A DNA stretch of 64,000 bases from Tetracentron sinense (Eukaryota > Streptophyta > Magnoliopsida > Trochodendrales > Trochodendraceae). Below the pieces are notes generated by a model, which was given only the letters and a program-made list of their open reading frames with translations, was not told the DNA's origin and made no database searches. Position 1 is the stretch's first letter. The number at the start of each line of letters is the position of its first letter. This document shows positions 53,401 to 59,500 of the stretch, one piece after another. A program made the translations under genes and the position numbers. Location: positions 35,287,965 through 35,351,964 of the forward strand of contig CM026557.1 in the NCBI GenBank assembly GCA_015143295.1, read 5' to 3'.

Positions 53401-56400
53401 ATCAGTTCATAACCGATCGCTTGGTCATTAATAGCGATCGATCGGTCCAAAACCGATCGATCGTAGCTATCGACTGTTCAACTTTTTTGTATGGGGAATT
53501 TTTTCAGATAACATGTTTTTGACCGATCGCTCGGTCAAGAACACCGGTCGCTCGGTAGGCAACCGATCGATCGGTCATAACCACCGATCGCTCGGTCTAT
53601 CGCGTTTTGCAGAAATTTCATTAAGGGTTGTTTCGTCTTTTGGGCGTTAAACCCTTGCCTATAAGGGTTTGCTCGACCATTTGGTTCTCACACACCATCC
53701 TTAGAGTATTTTGAGAGAAAGGGAAGAGAAGAAGAGGGTTTCTCCTAGGGCATCCTTGGTGAAGAGATCTAGGGTTTGAACATCCAAGGATCTTCACAAA
53801 GTTGGTTTTTCCTTCAAATTCAAGCCTCAAACTCGTGGGGAGTCTTTTCCAAAGCTAGGGCAGCATTCTTCAAGGCCTTCCTCAAAAAGGTTTCTTCCCC
53901 ACTCAAGCATTCTTCAAGCAAGGGTCCTCCTTCTTTCAAGTTGGAGCTTCAATCAAGGGTTTCCACCCAAGATCAAGCCTTGATTCAAGGTTAGTACACC
54001 CTACTAACTCCCATTAGCAATAACCTAGGTTTTCCATTTTTGGTTGATGATTGTTGATTCCATGTTCTCCCTCCTTTTGAAATATGATATTTCTATAAAA
54101 TGTAAACAAGATAATAAGGAATGTGGTGAAGTGTGGATGGATGAGGGGTTGAGGCGATTGGATGCCGTATGGATGTTGTGTGATGTATGAAATGGAAAAT
54201 GGTGGAAGGGCAGTCTACAAATAAGGAACTTACCTTGATGATTTGATGGAAAACATGCACTAAAAAGGGTAAGATGAACTAGTAAGGAAATGTTGCATGC
54301 TCAGTGTTTGACAAAATGCCTAAACTAGGAGTAAATGAATTAAATGGAAATAGGAATTGTGTAAATTTTCTTATGAATGATCAATTGCTCAAATGCGCTA
54401 TATGTTACCTATATTGTCATACGATTATGCTAGAAATCTAAATGCTATATTCATGTGATCCTCCCGTTCAAACATGTCATCATGGTTACCACTATTGACA
54501 AGCACGCATGCATGCATGAACGGGTTTTCTACGAGTAGCTTTATATGATAAATCAAATATGAAAACAAGAACATGTCAAGGAGGTTGGTAGCCCAGGGAT
54601 GTACGGGTGCTAGCCTTTGGCTCACAAGAAAATGAAACAAGACAAGGAGGTTGGTAGCCCAAGTGGAAGAGTGCTAGCCTCTGGCTCACAAGTGAATAAA
54701 AGGAAACATGTCAAGGAGGTTGGTAGCCCAAGTGATGGATACTAGCCTCTGGCTCACAAGAAAATGAAACGATTACACGTCAAGGAGGTTGGTAGCCCAA
54801 GTGAAGGGTGCTAGCCTCTGGCTCACAAGTGAAAGAAAACAAGTACATGTCAAGGAGGTTGGTAGTCCAAGAAGGGTGCTAGCCTCTGGCTCACAAGAAA
54901 AGGAAATGTCAAGGAGGTTGGTAGCCCAAGGATGTGCGGGTGCTAGCCTCTGGCTCACAAGTATACAAGTCAAGAACAAGTCAAGACATGAAATACAAGA
55001 CAAGACAGACATGCATGCATGATTTTCACAAGCAAGACCGAGACATGAAAAGGGTTTCCAAACATGAGTTTTACCAAGGTTTTCGCATTCATGCACGCAT
55101 GTCAAGATATGGATATTGTTTCATGTTCAATGTTATGTATCTTATGCTTCTAGTATTGCTTTAAATCAATATTTTATATTGTTCACTGTTGTTATACTTT
55201 CGCTATTGCTATGGTTAGCTAGTAGCTTGTACTCGCTGAGTATTCCATGCTTAGCCGTACTTTTATGTCGGCAAGTTCCATGGATGTCCTTGACCCTGAG
55301 CCTTGGGTCTAGGAAGAGTATGTAGAGGAGCGGAAGTCTTCTATTCCGCTACAATCGCAGGCGGATAGGGATTTGGACGTGTGGCCGTACCTCGACTACT
55401 GTTGAGGGGAGAGTACGAGAGGGTTTCTTGTGTATTTTGATATTTTGATAGGTGGGCCTGTCCACCTTAGACTTAGATATGTTGTGTATATGTTCACTTG
55501 GAATACTATTTTGGCATTATAGAAGAAAAGAAAAAGTTAATTCACACTTCCGCATCTATATTTAGCTTCCGGGCTCTGATTATCACTGTTTTAGTATTAT
55601 ATTTACCTTGTTCATTACAGGATGGTTTGGCAGGTACGTACAGTTACCTCTAAGGTATCCCTTAACTCCTAGGAGGTATTTTGGGGCGCGACACATGCGG
55701 TTTTTCTCAGAAGGGTTTCCACGTAATAACTCTTTGCATCTATGGTTTGTGATTGTGTCTTCTCTAAATTAATCTAATTTAATTGTTAAAATTAAAACTG
55801 GTAGATAGACCCTACATCGACCTATTCATCTCCCTCCCCCTCCCAGATTTGTGAATTCTTAGCCCTACAAAATTTCCGGTTGGTATTCAAAACCAATAAG
55901 GAGTTTAGAGTATTTCAAAGGCATTATGTAACATTCTTTTACAAGTAATATAAATAATAAGAAAGGGAAATCAGCCCCCAATCTTTATATCTTGTTCTTT
56001 TCTTCTTCCTTTTTTCATCTATGGTTTCTTTTTCTACTGACCCTAACACCCAGAACTTGTACTGACTTCATAAGAGCCTAGACACAGCCGAAACCACAGT
56101 TGGAGTAATCAATGTTCAAATGTTGTCATGTGCATATTTTAAAATTCAACTATATCTTTAATTTCTCCAGCAAAAGCCACATGATCAAAGTTCACAGGCC
56201 AGCAACTAAAGTGATCTAATTGTAGTTGGATTTTGTGTATATATTTGATACAAAAAATTATTTTCTCGCTCATTGTAACTGTAGAGTTTTTCTTTAAAAG
56301 GAAATGGTTTTTGTAGAATGTTGTTTTCTCCTTTGTCTATGGGTTTTTGGGTTTGTTGAGGAATGTTGCACTATTCCATTGGGTTTTGTGTGCCACTTGA

Positions 56401-56542
56401 CCAATGGTCACACCCGTTGCCCGTAGGTCAAGAGCTACCTTTTACCAAAAGGTACGTCTTTTGTGAAGAAGTGTGAGATTGCTGATATAAAGCTATTCTC
56501 ACATCCAATCAATTGTAGAATTCGATTATCTTCCAACAAAGC

Positions 56543-56576
<34 letters not shown>

Positions 56577-59500
56577 TCCAGTCAATTATAAATATTTTTT
56601 AATTTACTAGGTTGAAAATTGAAATATTGGGTGCTACACTTGAGACCCATTGATTTTGAGTGTACAATTCATAGGACATGGTTCTTGTATCCTGTAGGTC
56701 AGTTGCTCAAAGCCTTTTGCACTAGGGGCATAGTCCAGAAGGAAGAAATTCGACTTCCAGAGTAGCGGATATTGTGTCACACCTTGAACAAACAAGTAGC
56801 ACATGATCCTAAAGGTTACAAATGTCTTGAGGAATACAATGACCCTAGCCCAAGAGGAAGGAGGCCACACCCAAATCTTCAATATCCTTCCTAATAGAAC
56901 ACCAGGAGAGAAGATGATTTTAAATGTGTGCATGCGCATAGGCGCACGCGTGTGTGTGTCTGTGTGTGAGTGTGATTAACATTTATACAAAATGAATCGT
57001 GCTAACCTGTCATCCAAATTATCCAAACTAGAACCCTTCTATGGATGTCATTTTTAAAAATTTTGAAAGAAAAATTGGTTTGTATCCTAGAGACCCTAAA
57101 GGTTGCAAATGCTTTGTTCAAACCTTTAAAACTTGTCCCTGAAAATGAAACTAAGAGAGAAGATGTATACAAAAACTATATGTTAATGCTCTATTGAATG
57201 AACTATTATGATGTTTATTGATCTATACAAAAACTATATGTTGAAGGCTCTATTGAATGAACTATTATGATGTTTATTGTACTTATGAGACTACTAACAA
57301 GTTTGGGTTGCGTAAGAGCAAATAATATATTTGAGGATGTAGGTTCAAAGAAGCATGCCATTGGGCATTTTCTGGACTTAATAGTGTTTGATGATAAGAT
57401 AGTGACCACCCAAATTCATGAGTACCAAAAGCTTTTCATGAACTTGTGTTTGAGAGTATGAAGTATTTTTAGCAGGTGCTTTCATGACGTATCTACCTCC
57501 TTCGTCATAGAGTCTAAGAATAATTTTACACACAAACGTAAGGAGATGTCAATAAAACCCATGGTGGTCTATAATATATATAAAGATAGAAGTAGCAATT
57601 AGACGCCTAGACTAGAAAGAGTTGGCAAACTAAATGTCACCCAAAGCTCACATAGTGGAATATGGACCAGGGAAATTTTCTAAGTTCAAATCAAAGTTTA
57701 AGCACAGTAAGAGACAGAATGAGTCAATAGGGTAAATACCTTAATTATCAAATATAGAATCCAACAGATGTGGTTTGGAATCAAAATTTAATAAGAAACC
57801 TTCTAAGCCTAAAATAATAAACTGAATTTTTAGACTTGATACAGTAATTAGGAGATTTCAAAAAGCGTATGTCTACTTCAAATATTATGTACATTTCTAG
57901 GTGATTATTCTAGATAAACTAAGTACATTTCTTTAAAACTAAAGCTTAGGTAATGGAAACACTTATAAATTACATAGCTGAAGTTGAACATCAGTTAATA
58001 AGAAAATTAAAAGACTTAGAATAAAAAGAGTAGAATAAGATTCTATTACAATTGAAGAATTTTGTGAAGAAAATGATATAATTCAAGAATCTCCATTTGT
58101 TATATACCTAAAAAATGGAATAGCAGAAAGGAAAAATAAAAATTTAACATAGATGATGAATGCATTGTTAAATAGTATAAGGTTACCAACAAATTTCAGG
58201 GAAAAGCAATTCTCTTAAGAGCACTATACAAATGGAATTTTAAATCTCAAAGCTTAGAACATTATAATGTGTTTCTGAATGTAACAAAGTCCCAAGTATG
58301 AAGCATTTAGGTGGAGGGTGCGGAAGGAGCATCGCTTGTCAACCATGTGGTATGAATTATGCTATAATCTAAAGCTTCCAAAAACCACCAAGCTTAAAAC
58401 AGTTGGATTCCAGCTAACTAAAAAGTAAGAAGTCAACAATCTAAAGGCAATAAAAAAAATTGAAAAGCAGAAATCTCGTGTTATGATTCCTTTAACCAAG
58501 TTTTAAGAAAGAGCGAAAAATAAATGAAGAAACAAAGGTTCAAATCTTATGCTTAACTATGGTGCTATACATGTCAGTATATATCAAAATGATAGGCATT
58601 CGACTAAGTAGTAAATAACAAATGATTATCACCAAGTTCAGTAAATCCGGGCTCTATTTTCGCCTGAACCAAGAGAGTGTCCACAACTTCTTTCTGGTTC
58701 ATATAAAGTTGAAGACATCGTTCTATAAGATTTTGTACCTGAAATCAGAAGATAGATAAGTCAAGAACAATTTATCTGGATGCCACACTGATTCTCTACA
58801 TGGGACCAAACAGGGGCACTATAGCTGCATGTTCACAAGAACTTCATAATGTAATCTACTTAGAACCCGTGTAATCAAAACATCGCCTAGGCAATGCCTA
58901 GGCCACCACTTCACCTAGCCAGGACCCCTATCGCCTAATCATGATTTAGGCAGGCAGTAGTACATTTTTTTATAATTTTTTTCAGAAATATTGGTCGCCT
59001 AGGCATCACCTAAGCAACTCTTCGCCTAGTGAACCCCAGTTGCATCACTTGAATGTTTTGACTACACTGGTTAGAACCAGATAACCATCAACAAGCATAA
59101 ACAAAGTTGAATTTATGTGATGTAAGCAAGGAATATACTCTGTACTCTACATTAAGAAGGTCAATGTATGATTAAAGTAACAACTGAAATGTATGATATA
59201 ATACTATAATAGTGATGATTGCAAGGAAAATATACTCAGAAGAATCTCTTGACAACTAGCTTTGGCTTAATCAATTCTCACAACATATTATTTGCACTTT
59301 TAACAAGAAAAAGTTGTCATGACTATGTTATAAGTATATTCAGTATTCATAGACAGATAGCAAATCGTATCATCGGTCCGTGAACATCTGCTCTACCAGT
59401 ATCATATGTAAAATCAGCTCCTGAGCAATTTACCTAAAAACAATATTCTAGTATAGTTTCTAAACAAAACATTTTGAACCCAATCATATACAGAGCTCAA

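Larger units (their letters stand above)
53158..55695 (+). mobile_element. Ty3/gypsy (Tekay/Del-like) solo LTR
   Basis: It starts TGTAGCACCCCGAA and ends TTGGGGCGCGACACA. The ends are inverted copies of each other, as is usual for long LTRs of the Tekay/Del group of chromoviruses (from memory). No gag-pol follows, so it appears solo. It contains a GATCG-rich dyad array (53370-53605) and a six-unit tandem repeat (54577-54972). The target duplication is not resolved. Confidence 0.6.
52108..55917 (+). mobile_element. LTR-like insert in the right LTR of copia B
   Basis: It begins TGTAAGGTCCATACTTAG and ends AGAGTATTTCA, flanked by AAGGG (52103-52107) and AAGGC (55918-55922). Removing it rejoins the copia B LTR. 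The part near 55700 (TCTCAGAAGGGTTTCCACGT) resembles the 3' end of long SIRE/Maximus-type copia LTRs, and TTGGTATTC near 55880 resembles a primer site. A short internal remnant may therefore remain. Over half of it is a gypsy-type LTR. Confidence 0.65.
47188..56037 (+). mobile_element. Ty1/copia element B in intron 2, right LTR split
   Basis: The left LTR is 47188-47361. The primer site is TTGATATCAGAGTA (47362-47375). The polypurine tract CTTGAGGGGAG leads to the right LTR, whose two parts are 52038-52107 and 55918-56037. Both LTRs share GATACACCATATCATA and a TTTCTCTTTCTAC-like end. The flanks TGACT and TGACC are a likely 4/5 target duplication. The element runs antiparallel to the host gene. 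An L1 tail, an internal tandem duplication and a 3.8 kb insert in the LTR are later additions. Confidence 0.82.

Noticed and set aside
53217..53450. Minus-strand frame over the GATCG array
   Set aside because: Created by the dyad repeats; no protein family match.
54577..54972. CRISPR-like array
   Set aside because: Regular repeats with variable spacers, but this is a plant LTR tandem repeat with A-rich degenerate spacers and no cas genes.
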